Source: CAVQCA01 sp963763115 (GTDB taxonomy: Bacteria > Pseudomonadota > Gammaproteobacteria > UBA9214). From it: a DNA stretch of 64,000 nucleotides. The stretch spans positions 1 through 64,000 of the forward strand of contig CAVXNM010000025.1 in assembly GCA_963763115.1 (NCBI GenBank). The letters run 5' to 3'. The notes under the pieces were generated by a model. The model was not told where the DNA came from. It did no database searches and saw only the letters and a list, made by a program, of their open reading frames with translations. Both the position numbers and the translations under genes were made by a program. Of the stretch, positions 53,626 through 62,706 are shown piece after piece (positions within the stretch are counted from its first letter, which is position 1; every line of letters starts with the position of its first letter).

Positions 53626-54825
53626 TGTGGTCCGCAATAATTGAATGCCGTTGATTCTTAAGGATGCAGTTGCCTTTGAATCGCACTGCCCTTCGTGATA
53701 TGGCAAGATACTGCCCGTCATGAAAGGTGTCAAAACGATAATCACACTGCTCGGCGACCTGGCCACATTCCTCTGGCTTGTCCTACGTCCACAGGGAACA
53801 CTCGCTGCCGAGAATCTCTTCCTGCGCAAACAATTGGCTATGTTCCGGGAACGTAAGGTCAAGCATCACCGGCCTGACACGCCCGTCCGAATTGCGCTCG
53901 TGCTGCTTTCCAGGTTATTCAACTGGCGTGATGCGCTGGTTGTTGTACAGCCCCGGACATTAGTCCGATGGCACCGTCAGGGCTTTCGCCTGTTCTGGCG
54001 CTGGAAATCACGCCCGGGGCGTCCACCGATACCCGCAGAACTAAGACAACTGATCCGCGAAATGGCGTTGAGTAATCCGTCCTGGGGCGAGGAGCGCATT
54101 ACCAATGAATTGCTGCTCAAGCTGGGCATTCGCGTATCACCGCGTACTGTACGAAAATATATGCCACTACACCCTCGGGGACAACCACGTGGCGATCAAC
54201 GCTGGTCGACCTTTGTTCGCAACCATGCGGAGGCCATACTGGCCTGTGATTTCTGTGTCGTCGCAACCGCAACGTTTCGGCTACTATACGTCTTTATTGT
54301 CATCGAACATCAGACCCGGCAGATTGTACATTGCAATGTGACAACTAATCCCACTGCTGCATGGACACTACAACAATTACGCGAAGCCATCCCTTCTGAT
54401 CATGGTTACCATTTTCTCATTCACGATCGCGATGGAATTTTCTCGCCACGGCTCGACCTATCCATGACGCACATGAGGCTGGGCGTACTCAGGACACCGC
54501 CTGCCTCGAAGCCCCAAGGCTAACAGCCTCTGTGAACGGGTGATCGGTACGCTGCGCCGAGAATGCCTCGACTTCCTGATTCCACTGACGGAAAACCACT
54601 TACGTATCGTTACAAAACACTGGGTCACGCATTACAATCGAGGCCGCCCCCACGCCAGCCATGGGCCGGGTATCCCGGATCCGCCGGTTGAACTTCCTGT
54701 CACTCCACACAACCATCGGCATCGCATTCCAGGTCACCTTAAGGTTGTGGCCCACCCTATCCTGGGCGGATTGCATCATGAATATGGCTTGGTACCGAAA
54801 GCTGCTTGAATTTTTGCGGACCACA
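53626..54825 (+). mobile_element. Insertion sequence with integrase-type transposase
   Basis: 1,200 bases with terminal repeats TGTGGTCCGCAATAATTGAA (left) and, complementary at the right, TGTGGTCCGCAAAAATTCAA. The right end cuts a cytochrome b561-like gene at 54825. Its transposase is split (53720-54809). I do not know the ISfinder name. Confidence 0.8.
53720..54809 (+). pseudogene. Integrase-core transposase split by a 4-bp duplication
   Basis: The first frame runs from MKGVKTIITLLGDLATFLWL through SWGEERITNELLLKLGIRVS and the catalytic domain ACDFCVVATATFRLLYVFIV to a stop after LRTPPASKPQG (54523). The continuation RSPKANSLCERVIGTLRREC, then THYNRGRPHASHGPG lies one frame over from about 54507. 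At 54499-54506 GCCT GCCT stands where GCCT is expected, so a 4-base duplication made the shift. Otherwise the D-D-E catalytic set is present, so it is a recently inactivated transposase. Confidence 0.83.
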
Positions 54826-55247
54826 ACCCGCCAGCACCAGCCCCGTGACGGCCTGGGTTATCAACAGCAGCAGCAGGAGAGAGACCGCGAGGCGCCCAAG
54901 CGGATTATGGCCGAAGTACTGGCGTTGCCTCTCGGCAACGAAATCGGAGATGTAAGCGCGCACATCGTTCATATAGCCGCGCCCGCCAGGCAGGATCGCC
55001 CGCCAGCGCGCCTGTGGCCCGCCTATGAAGGCCCACAACAGACGCCACAACAGATTCAGCGTGAATATATAGCCAATCCAGACATGCACGGTCTTCAGCA
55101 CAATCTTGCCCTCGTAGTCACGCCGAGCGCCTTGTCGTTGAGGATGATCACGCCCACGGCAATCAGCCCGAGCATGCACAGCAGATTGAGCCAATGAAAC
55201 CAGCGAATGTAGGCGTCCCATACGAAATAGGTTTTGAGTTCAGTCAT
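54826..55247 (-). pseudogene. Cytochrome b561-like subunit, frameshifted and truncated by the IS
   Basis: From ATG 55247 (ribosome-binding site AGGAG) the frame reads ELKTYFVWDAYIRWFHWLNL and MLGLIAVGVIILNDKALGV, then a frameshift near 55125 puts the rest in another frame: YEGKIVLKTVHVWIGYIFTL, LLWRLLWAFIGGPQARW and RLAVSLLLLLLITQAVTGLV. The histidines of a b561-type membrane cytochrome (RWFHWLN, KTVHVW) are in place. The gene is cut at VLAG by the IS. Confidence 0.75.
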
Positions 55248-55391
55248 GACGACTCTCCTGTAATCCGTGTTGGCTGCACGTGTGATCATGTGTTTCTACA
55301 CATCATTATCATCATGATGAAATCGATCCTGCCGGTTCCGGACGGCAGGCAGTTAGTTCTTTCCGCGCTCTCAGGTCCAGGAGCGTTCTGA

Positions 55392-55463
55392 CTACCATTG
55401 GTATTTTGCATCCTCTCCGTCACTGTTACGATGGCACCCTATACAGATTTCGTCGGTGGATTC
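55392..55463 (-). pseudogene. Cytochrome c C-terminal stump upstream of the cytochrome b
   Basis: The minus-strand frame ESTDEICIGCHRNSDGEDAK then YQW before TAG (55392-55394) contains the heme motif CIGCH. It stands upstream of the b561-like gene in the same orientation, as in cytochrome b/c pairs. Stops in all frames close the rest of the gene. Confidence 0.45.
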
Positions 55464-55840
55464 CTAACACGACATGCTCATTCAGCATGTTGTACCGTGA
55501 GTGCGCACGGCAACGCAAAAGGAACTGAAAATACCGTTCATCCCTCCGTCGCCTTTGCGCCTTGATAATTGACTCGCCAACAGCGGCGGCGTCCTTGGGC
55601 GCCGGTTCAATCATGAAGTACACTCCGGCATCATGAGCGGCTGCAGCTCATACTTTTGGCTGAATAAATCGATCGAATCATTACCACGAGAATTGTCAAT
55701 AATAAGGTGCCTTGCTTGTGTCAGCAGGGATATACTTTTTTGCTTATACTGGTATATTATATGCTTGTTATGAACATTTTGTTATCACTCTCAATGACGA
55801 CGCGCGAATCACATTACGTGTTGCATCGAAAGGTAAGAGC
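55464..55840. other. Spacer with decayed sequence
   Basis: About 380 bases. The open frame through part of it lacks a recognisable protein pattern, and the DsrC-like frame is preceded by 43 codons without a good start. The rest is unexplained. Confidence 0.4.
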
Positions 55841-56485
55841 ATGCTGCAAATCCGTGTATCGATGAAATTCACCAATGAACCGGTCAAGCGCACCCCGGTC
55901 ATTCTTTATCTCGACACTGATCCTGAACACCCGATTCAGGGTGGCACCGATCGTGCCGTTGTCGCCACATTCGACATCCCTCCTGCCAGCGGCAAAGTGG
56001 TGATAAACGGCGCTGCCCGCTATCACGGTCGTCTGGAGGGCGATGTGGATATCAGCCTTTGGTCACCAACCGATGCCGGCACAATTGCGGAATCCGGCAC
56101 ACCCGGCGGCGGCAAAAGTGGCAGCATTGCCTATCCCGGGATGCAGACCCGTACACTCTGTGTCGATGGACACGAAGTCCAGACCGACAGCGAGGGTTAC
56201 CTGGTCAACCCTGGCGACTGGTCCGAAGCCTTTGTGCGTGCTGAAGCCGGATACGAAGGCCTTCCGCTCACGAATGAGGTATGGGAGGTGATCCGCTACC
56301 TGAGGGACTTTTATGAGCGACACCAGGTCCAGGCCAATGTGCGCGAGATCATCAAGCACTTTCGCACGGTCTGGGGACCCGAGCTTGGCAGCAATCATCA
56401 TCTACACGCCATCTTCCCGCGTGGCGGTCCGCAGATGCAGGGAAACCGTCTGGCCGGTCTGCTGCGCACCAAAGGCGAGCACTAG
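55841..56485 (+). CDS. DsrC/TusE-like protein with N-terminal beta domain, C-terminal Cys absent
   Basis: A 214-residue protein from ATG 55841 (AAGGTAAGAGC upstream). The C-terminal about 110 residues are DsrC/TusE-type: VDGHEVQTDSEGYLVNPGDW, then VWEVIRYLRDFYERHQVQAN and IFPRGGPQMQGNRLAGL. DsrC shuttles sulfur as a trisulfide on two conserved cysteines near its C-terminus. Here the tail reads LLRTKGEH, so the terminal Cys is missing and sulfur transfer is unlikely. The N-terminal part (LQIRVSMKFTNEPVKRTPVI) is a separate domain I do not recognise. It may be regulatory. Its 3' end is 7 bases from the Rrf2 gene end (convergent). Confidence 0.75.
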   Translation: MLQIRVSMKFTNEPVKRTPVILYLDTDPEHPIQGGTDRAVVATFDIPPASGKVVINGAARYHGRLEGDVDISLWSPTDAGTIAESGTPGGGKSGSIAYPGMQTRTLCVDGHEVQTDSEGYLVNPGDWSEAFVRAEAGYEGLPLTNEVWEVIRYLRDFYERHQVQANVREIIKHFRTVWGPELGSNHHLHAIFPRGGPQMQGNRLAGLLRTKGEH

Positions 56486-56492
56486 CCAGCGG

Positions 56493-56957
56493 TCAATTGC
56501 GTTGAGTGGCTCGATTCCGGGTCGATGATTTACGTAACAGGGACTCCAGGGTCGTGTGGTTTACTACCAGATCGGCCAGGGTATAGGTATCCAGCACAGC
56601 ATAGAATGCCTGCACCGCTTTCTGGAATGCACCGCGCAGCAGGCAGGACCGCTCAATGCGGCATTCGGAGGTTTCCGGCGAATAACATTCCACCAGCACA
56701 CTGCCCGCCTCTGACTTGCGCACGACTTCACCGATACGGATACGATCCGGATCCAGCCGCAGCCGCACCCCGCCTCCCTTGCCGCGAGCCGTTACCACAT
56801 AACCCTCATCCGCCAGAAACAGAATGACTTTCATCAAATGGTTTTTGGAAATGCCATAGGCAAGCGCAATCTCGCCGACTGCCGCCTGCTGGTTGCTGTG
56901 CGTACCCAGATAGATCAGCACGCGCAGCGAATAATCCGTAAATGTCGTCAATCGCAT
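56493..56957 (-). CDS. Rrf2-family transcriptional regulator, NsrR-like
   Basis: A 154-residue Rrf2 regulator. The winged helix is seen in FTDYSLRVLIYLGTH, ISKNHLMKVILFLADEGYVV and ARGKGGGVRLRLDPDRI. Three cysteines, ECYSPETSECRIERSCLL, have spacing close to the [2Fe-2S]/[4Fe-4S] ligands of NsrR, which senses nitric oxide. The divergent nnrS is the expected target, and a palindrome lies between the two genes. Intact; start ATG 56957. An IscR-type function is the alternative. Confidence 0.83.
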   Translation of the reverse strand: MRLTTFTDYSLRVLIYLGTHSNQQAAVGEIALAYGISKNHLMKVILFLADEGYVVTARGKGGGVRLRLDPDRIRIGEVVRKSEAGSVLVECYSPETSECRIERSCLLRGAFQKAVQAFYAVLDTYTLADLVVNHTTLESLLRKSSTRNRATQRN

Positions 56958-57077
56958 CGAGGAGCACCTGGATTCGCCTGTACCGGATCTGATTCGGTCA
57001 CTATTCCTTCCGTTGCCCGGATTTTATCAGCAATAAACATTGATTCCGGCGGGTTTTCTATCACGTGGACTATTTGT

Positions 57078-57092
57078 AGTATATTTTATACT
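57078..57092. promoter_or_regulatory. Candidate NsrR-type palindrome
   Basis: AGTATATTTTATACT is a near-perfect 7-1-7 palindrome in the AT-rich divergent region between the Rrf2 gene and nnrS. NsrR sites in other bacteria are AT-rich dyads of this kind. The function is inferred from position. Confidence 0.45.
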
Positions 57093-57230
57093 TCTTACTG
57101 ATCGGTGGTAAGCCATCATCGCATAGCCAACTGCGAAGACATAAGGATCCGAATTGGGAGTTGCATTGACCGAATGGTTTTGTAACGCATGAACGTAATC
57201 AGGTTACGCCCGAAGTACAGCGACCGCTGA

Positions 57231-58436
57231 ATGGATGTTGCCTTTATGAACAGTGAGACCCTTAAATCCAGCTCCGATCCCCGGATCGCATTGTTTAATC
57301 TCGGCTTTAGACCGTTCTTTCTGCTTGCGGGCCTCACGGCTTCCCTGTTGATACCACTGTGGCTATACGCCTATGCGGGGGGGCACGTTCCGTTCGGCTA
57401 TTACGGTGCCGTGGTCTGGCACGGTCATGAAATGGTTTTCGGGTATACGGTTGCGGTGATCGCAGGATTTCTGCTGACCGCGGTGCGCAACTGGACCGGC
57501 ATACCGACTCCCGGCGGGAAAGCGCTGGCAGGCCTGGTGATGCTATGGCTGGCGGGGCGGATGGTACCGTTCCTGGACGGGATATTGCCGCACGGGATGA
57601 TTGCGGGGGTGGACACTGCATTTATTCCGGTGCTCGCTGTCACCCTGTCGGTACCGCTGCTGCGCAGCCGGCAGAAACACAATCTGGTCTTTCTGTTCGT
57701 CCTCGCCGCCCTGACCGCGGCCAATGTCATGGTGCATTTGCAGGTGCTGGGATATACACAGTCCACGGCTCTGGGAGGAATCCATTTCGCCATTTACCTG
57801 ATCGTGCTGCTGATCGCGATTCTTGGCGGACGGGTCATTCCGTTCTTCACTGAGCGCGGCATTGCCGGCGCCACGACCAGGCGATGGACAAGCGTCGAGT
57901 ACCTTTCCTTCGGCGCCCTGATCGGCCTGATGGCGCTGGATCTGATGGATGCAGCGCCAATAGCCGTGATCATTATCGGGCTGCTGGCCGCGTTCGGGCA
58001 CGCGATTCGGCTGGCCGGCTGGTACCAGAAAACGGTTTGGTCAGTCCCTTTACTCTGGGTGTTGCATCTGGGCTACGCCTGGTTGGTGGCCGGTTTCGTG
58101 TTAACGACACTGTCCGCGGCCGGATTGATCAATCCCATGCTAGCCCTCCATGCGTTTACAACGGGTGGCATTGGCACGATAACGCTCGGTATGATGGCGC
58201 GCGTGGCCCTCGGCCACACGGGTCGCGCCTTACACGTTGGAGCCGTCATGACCTGGGCCTTCGTATTCGCCAACCTGGCCGGTATTTCCCGTGTCTGTCT
58301 ACCGATACTATCCCCCGGCAGATACAGCGAATGGGTTGCATTGGCTGGGGTGCTCTGGACTGTGGCCTTCACGCTATTCGTGATTTCCTATGCCGGTATT
58401 TTAATCAAGCCCCGGGTTGACGGGCGACCAGGCTGA
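57231..58436 (+). CDS. nnrS: NnrS family heme/copper-type membrane protein
   Basis: A 401-residue polytopic membrane protein with about 12 hydrophobic segments. The NnrS signature is seen early: ALFNLGFRPFFLLAGLTASL and WHGHEMVFGYTVAVIAGFLL, then AGRMVPFLDG. A second conserved part is LHAFTTGGIGTITLGMMARV. NnrS relieves nitric-oxide stress through heme. The start is ATG 57231 or ATG 57246, neither with a strong ribosome-binding site. It is divergent from the NsrR-like gene. Confidence 0.9.
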   Translation: MDVAFMNSETLKSSSDPRIALFNLGFRPFFLLAGLTASLLIPLWLYAYAGGHVPFGYYGAVVWHGHEMVFGYTVAVIAGFLLTAVRNWTGIPTPGGKALAGLVMLWLAGRMVPFLDGILPHGMIAGVDTAFIPVLAVTLSVPLLRSRQKHNLVFLFVLAALTAANVMVHLQVLGYTQSTALGGIHFAIYLIVLLIAILGGRVIPFFTERGIAGATTRRWTSVEYLSFGALIGLMALDLMDAAPIAVIIIGLLAAFGHAIRLAGWYQKTVWSVPLLWVLHLGYAWLVAGFVLTTLSAAGLINPMLALHAFTTGGIGTITLGMMARVALGHTGRALHVGAVMTWAFVFANLAGISRVCLPILSPGRYSEWVALAGVLWTVAFTLFVISYAGILIKPRVDGRPG

Positions 58437-58531
58437 ATAACGCCATGTCCGGTGAATTGTCGAACCTGCTTGTTGCCTGCAGTCGATGCGACTTGAAGCG
58501 CCTTCTGTGAGATGGACAAAGGAAATCTGCC

Positions 58532-60817
58532 ATGACTCCGGACAATTCCAGGCACAGCCACAGGCTTGAAGCACTGACGCAGATCGTCCACGAAGTGGAT
58601 TCTGCCACGGATCTGGATTCCGCATTGAGTGTGATTGTGCGCCGCACCCGGCAGGTGATGGCCGCGGATGTGTGTACCGTTTACTTTACCGATCACGAAC
58701 AACGCCGCCATGTGTTCGCCGCGACCGACGGTTTGTCGCCGGAACTGGTAGGACACGTACAGGCCGGTTTCGGGCAGGGTCTGATCGGCCAGGTGGCGGA
58801 CAGCAGTCATCCCGTCAACCTGGCCCAGGTGCCTAAAGATCTGGATCGGGAATTTCTTGCGCAATCGGGGACCGGCCGCTACCACGCGTTTCTCGGCGTG
58901 CCGGTGATTCACAAGCGTCATGTGCAGGGGGTGTTGCTGGTACGACAGCGCAAGGCGCGGCGCTTCGACGATGCAGATGAAGCTTTTCTAACCACCCTGG
59001 CCGCCCAGCTTGGCAGCGCGATCGCCTTTGCCAAGGTAAATGGCGAGATGTGCAGCCTGTGCCGCATGGATACCGGGGGGTCACGGCGGCTCGATGGACT
59101 ACCCGGTGCGCCGGGGCTTGCCGTCGGAAAAGGCACTGTAGTGTTCGCCGCTGACCTTCAGGCCGTGCCTGACCGTATACCCGATGATCCCGTCGCGGAG
59201 GAAAGTCGCTTTCGCCAGGCGGTCGCATCCGTTCAGGAGGAAATTGCCCGGATCGCCGACGACCTCGAAGGAACGCTTTCGTCAGCGGATCGTGCGCTTT
59301 TCGATGCCTACGTGTTAATGCTGGACAGCCCGGAAATAATGGATGCTGTCGTCCGGCGCATCCATCTGGGGAACTGGGCGCCGGGGGCTCTTCGACAGAC
59401 AATCGAGACCCACGCGCAGCGCTTCGAATTGATGGACGATACCTATCTGCGTGAACGCGCCATGGACGTCCGGGAACTCGGCACCCGCCTGCTACTGCGC
59501 CTGCAGGGTACATCGGCACGGCTCGAGGATTGCCCGCCGAACAGCATCCTCATTGGGCGCCGGATCAGCGCTATTGATCTTGGGCTGGTGCCTCCAGGAC
59601 GTATCCGGGGCATTATCTCCGCAGAGGGATCTTCTCTTTCCCATGTCGCGATTATCGCCCGTGCGCTTGGGCTTCCGGCCGTTGTGGGTGTCGCGGATCT
59701 GCCGCTCTCCTCCCTGGACGGCCAGGAGATCATCGTCGATGGCAACACCGGGAAACTCTATCTCAGGCCAGACCCGGCATTGCGCCAGGCATTTACCTCG
59801 CTGATCGAGGAAGAGCATGCGTTCAGCGAATCCCTCGCCTCGTTGCAAGGCCTTCCGACACAAACCCTGGACGGCGTGGAAGTCGCCCTGTATACCAATA
59901 CCGGCCTCGCCGCCGAACTGTCGCTGGCCACCGTCAGTGATTCCGCCGGTATCGGGCTGTTCCGCTCCGAGCTGCCGTTCCTGCGTTATGGCCGGTTTCC
60001 CAGCGAGCAGGAACAGTTTGCCATCTACAGAGAGTTGCTCGAGGCCGTGGCGCCGCGGCCGGTGAACCTGCGCACCCTGGATGCCGGCGGGGATAAACCC
60101 CTCTCCTACCTGAGCATAGCCGAATCGAATCCGGCACTCGGGTGGCGTGGCATTCGACTCACGCTTGATCATCCGGAGATATTTCTCACCCAGTTGCGCG
60201 CGGCGCTGCGCGCGGATATCGGCATCGGCAATCTCCGCCTGCTATTGCCGATGATCAGTGACGTGGGCGATGTGGAACAGGCGTTGTTACTGCTGGATCA
60301 GGCGCAGCGACAGCTTCTCGAGGAAGGGTTTGCGGTTACCCGCCCGAAAATCGGCATCATGATCGAAGTGCCCGCGGCAATTTATCAGCTCGAAGAGCTG
60401 GCTCGACACGTAGACTTTCTCTCGGTAGGCACCAATGATCTTTTGCAATACCTGCTCGCGAGCGATCGCAATAACCCCCGGGTCTCCGGGCGCCTGGATC
60501 CCGGCCATCCCGCCCTGCTGCAGGCGCTTCAGCTGATTGTGCTGGCCTCCAGACGCGCTGGAAAACCGGTCACAGTCTGCGGGGAAATGGCCAATGACCC
60601 GGGTTGCGCACTGCTTCTGCTGGGTATGGGTTTCGACGGACTGAGTATCAGCGCGACGGCGATACCCAGCATCAAATGGGCCATTCGCAGCGTTTCAGCC
60701 GCGCGCATGAAGGCATTGGCCGGGCAGGCACTCCAGCTCGACCGACCGGAACGTGTTCACCGCCTGCTGGAGCAGGCCTTACGGGATGCCGGGCTTGTAC
60801 GGCTTCACCGGCAGTAA
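58532..60817 (+). CDS. ptsP: GAF-domain phosphoenolpyruvate-protein phosphotransferase (PtsP-like)
   Basis: A 761-residue enzyme I homologue. N-terminal GAF domain: MAADVCTVYFTDHEQRRHVF and QAGFGQGLIGQVADSSHPVN. EI part: the phosphohistidine loop SSLSHVAIIARALGLPAVVG (His371), the PEP-binding R in DAGGDKPLSYL and GWRGIRLTLDHPEIF, and the active-site VCGEMANDPGCALLL (Cys683). PtsP is the nitrogen-type PTS entry protein. It would phosphorylate NPr using PEP, with the GAF domain sensing glutamine or alpha-ketoglutarate in relatives. Start ATG 58532. Intact. No NPr gene is in the window. Confidence 0.93.
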   Translation: MTPDNSRHSHRLEALTQIVHEVDSATDLDSALSVIVRRTRQVMAADVCTVYFTDHEQRRHVFAATDGLSPELVGHVQAGFGQGLIGQVADSSHPVNLAQVPKDLDREFLAQSGTGRYHAFLGVPVIHKRHVQGVLLVRQRKARRFDDADEAFLTTLAAQLGSAIAFAKVNGEMCSLCRMDTGGSRRLDGLPGAPGLAVGKGTVVFAADLQAVPDRIPDDPVAEESRFRQAVASVQEEIARIADDLEGTLSSADRALFDAYVLMLDSPEIMDAVVRRIHLGNWAPGALRQTIETHAQRFELMDDTYLRERAMDVRELGTRLLLRLQGTSARLEDCPPNSILIGRRISAIDLGLVPPGRIRGIISAEGSSLSHVAIIARALGLPAVVGVADLPLSSLDGQEIIVDGNTGKLYLRPDPALRQAFTSLIEEEHAFSESLASLQGLPTQTLDGVEVALYTNTGLAAELSLATVSDSAGIGLFRSELPFLRYGRFPSEQEQFAIYRELLEAVAPRPVNLRTLDAGGDKPLSYLSIAESNPALGWRGIRLTLDHPEIFLTQLRAALRADIGIGNLRLLLPMISDVGDVEQALLLLDQAQRQLLEEGFAVTRPKIGIMIEVPAAIYQLEELARHVDFLSVGTNDLLQYLLASDRNNPRVSGRLDPGHPALLQALQLIVLASRRAGKPVTVCGEMANDPGCALLLLGMGFDGLSISATAIPSIKWAIRSVSAARMKALAGQALQLDRPERVHRLLEQALRDAGLVRLHRQ

Positions 60818-60911
60818 CAAGGCAACGCATGGCGATGGCGAGGAAGGGGCAGGTCTGCAAGTTCGCCGGCATGCGCAAGCCGCGAAAACTGATGCTGGAC
60901 GTCTAAAACCC

Positions 60912-61919
60912 GTGCCCGTGCACAGCACCTCTGGCGTCCTGCGTGGCTTCGCGGGTGTGGGCGCGAACCGCAGCGGTCATCTGGAGAAGTGGGTCTCGGG
61001 TGCGGGTGGTCTCACCGGCATACTGGGTGTGATACTGGTTAGTCAGGCCTACCTTGGATTGAGCGGAAGTGCCAGCCTGGTCGCTTCCATGGGTGCATCC
61101 GCGGTGCTGTTGTTTGCCGTCCCTCATGGACCGCTGCCCCAGCCCTGGGCCGTGTTCGGCGATCACCTGGTATCCGCCGTCATCGGTGTAGCCTGTGCCG
61201 GGCTGCATTCGCAACCGCTCATAGCCTCTGCATTGGCGGTAGCGCTGGCGATAAGCGCCATGTACTACCTGCGCTGTATCCATCCACCGGGGGGAGCCAC
61301 CGCACTGTCGGCTGTCGCAGGAGGTGATGCGGTTCACGCTCTGGGGTTTCACTATGTCCTGACGCCGGTGCTGCTGAATGTAGTCGTCATCCTGCTGGTC
61401 GCGATAGTGTTCAATTTTCCTTTTCCATGGCGCCGTTACCCGGCGGCATGGGCACGCAACCGCATCCCGTCGGTCGGCCGGGCCGCGAGCAGACAAGTCA
61501 CGGCAGACATCCCGCGCAAAGACAAGGCTACCCCGGTCACGGCCACGGCCCCGGATAAGGCGGCAGGCATCGGCGAGGATAATCCGGACACAATGTGCAG
61601 CCAGGCGTCAGCCAATGCCGAATCCGGCAACCTGTACCCGGCAGACATCCGCATCGGTGGATACTACTGCAACGGGGAGTTCAGTCCGAACTGGCAGGTG
61701 CGCCAGGTAATCGGCAGTGCCGGCTCCGGAAAAACCGAATCCGGCATGGAGGACAGGGTCACCTACCGAGTGGTGGCCGGGCGCAACCGCCGCCAGACAG
61801 GCACTGCCAGTCGGCAGCTATTCGCGGGCTGGGCCTGCTACGAAGTTTGTCTGAACGAAAGTTCCTGGCAGCGCGTCGACACGACACCCTGTGCAATAGT
61901 GACGGGTAACGCCGCCTGA
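60912..61919 (+). CDS. HPP-family membrane protein with C-terminal soluble domain
   Basis: The open frame is longer, but GTG 60912 or 60918 fits the family start, giving 335 or 333 residues. The membrane part shows SLVASMGASAVLLFAVPHGP, then LPQPWAVFGDHLVSAVIGVA and YYLRCIHPPGGATALSAVAG, the HPP (His-Pro-Pro) signature. After about residue 190 a soluble region follows with DIRIGGYYCNGEFSPNWQVR and FAGWACYEVCLNESSWQRVD, a small domain I cannot assign. It is followed 23 bases later by a CBS-domain gene. The HPP family is thought to be a transporter or nitrite-related membrane protein; the substrate is unknown. Confidence 0.8.
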   Translation: MPVHSTSGVLRGFAGVGANRSGHLEKWVSGAGGLTGILGVILVSQAYLGLSGSASLVASMGASAVLLFAVPHGPLPQPWAVFGDHLVSAVIGVACAGLHSQPLIASALAVALAISAMYYLRCIHPPGGATALSAVAGGDAVHALGFHYVLTPVLLNVVVILLVAIVFNFPFPWRRYPAAWARNRIPSVGRAASRQVTADIPRKDKATPVTATAPDKAAGIGEDNPDTMCSQASANAESGNLYPADIRIGGYYCNGEFSPNWQVRQVIGSAGSGKTESGMEDRVTYRVVAGRNRRQTGTASRQLFAGWACYEVCLNESSWQRVDTTPCAIVTGNAA

Positions 61920-61942
61920 ACCTGCAACGATCGGAGAGACGC

Positions 61943-62566
61943 ATGAGCACTTCGGATGAACCTAAACGACCAGGCCGCACGGACTTTCAGCAGGCGCTGC
62001 AGAGTATGGACACCTATATCGATATCACCGTGGACGACTTGATGGCGCTGACACAACGGGCCGAGCAGTTCGCCAGCCGCCGCGCCACCGAGGCCATCAG
62101 CGTACGTCGGGTGATGAGTCAGCCGGTGCGCACCGTTCTCCCCCAAACGCCGCTGACCGATGCCACGCATCTAATGGTCAGCGAACGGATCAGCGGACTG
62201 CCGGTGGTTGACGACGTCGGGCACCTGGTCGGCATCATCACCGAGGCGGACTTCCTGCGCGCCCTCGGGGTACCGGCTCATCAGCCGCACCACACTCTTT
62301 GGCAGACACTGGAATCCCTGTTCAGCCATCTGGCCCACCACGGCGACCTGGAGGCACCGGAGGCCGCGGTCACCGAGCATATGGTGAAAAACGTGGTGTG
62401 CGTAAGCCCCAACCAGGATCTGCACGATGTCATCGAAGTGATGAAGCACAATAACGTCAAGCGAGTCGTCGTCTGTGACAGCGAGCGGCGGGTACTCGGT
62501 ATGGTCACCCGTTCGGATCTGGTGAGGATTTTCTTCGACCGCTATACCCAACCGCGCACGGACTGA
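61943..62566 (+). CDS. Tandem CBS-domain protein
   Basis: A 207-residue protein from ATG 61943 with ribosome-binding site GGAGAG. Two CBS units: VRRVMSQPVRTVLPQTPLTD through SGLPVVDDVGHLVGIITEAD, then EHMVKNVVCVSPNQDLHDVI through VKRVVVCDSERRVLGMVTRS. CBS pairs bind adenine nucleotides. It probably gates or regulates the preceding HPP membrane protein, which lies 23 bases upstream in the same operon. Length is typical. Confidence 0.9.
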   Translation: MSTSDEPKRPGRTDFQQALQSMDTYIDITVDDLMALTQRAEQFASRRATEAISVRRVMSQPVRTVLPQTPLTDATHLMVSERISGLPVVDDVGHLVGIITEADFLRALGVPAHQPHHTLWQTLESLFSHLAHHGDLEAPEAAVTEHMVKNVVCVSPNQDLHDVIEVMKHNNVKRVVVCDSERRVLGMVTRSDLVRIFFDRYTQPRTD

Positions 62567-62706
62567 GCCATCCAGTTCATGACGGGAAGGTACAGGTGTC
62601 AGAGTACAATTTACTCGCTGGAAAGAAATGTGCACTGAACCCCTTTTTATCGCGCGGAGTGCCGTGAAGAGTTCGAGGCGCCTCGGCAGGCGTTGAGAGG
62701 AACGGA

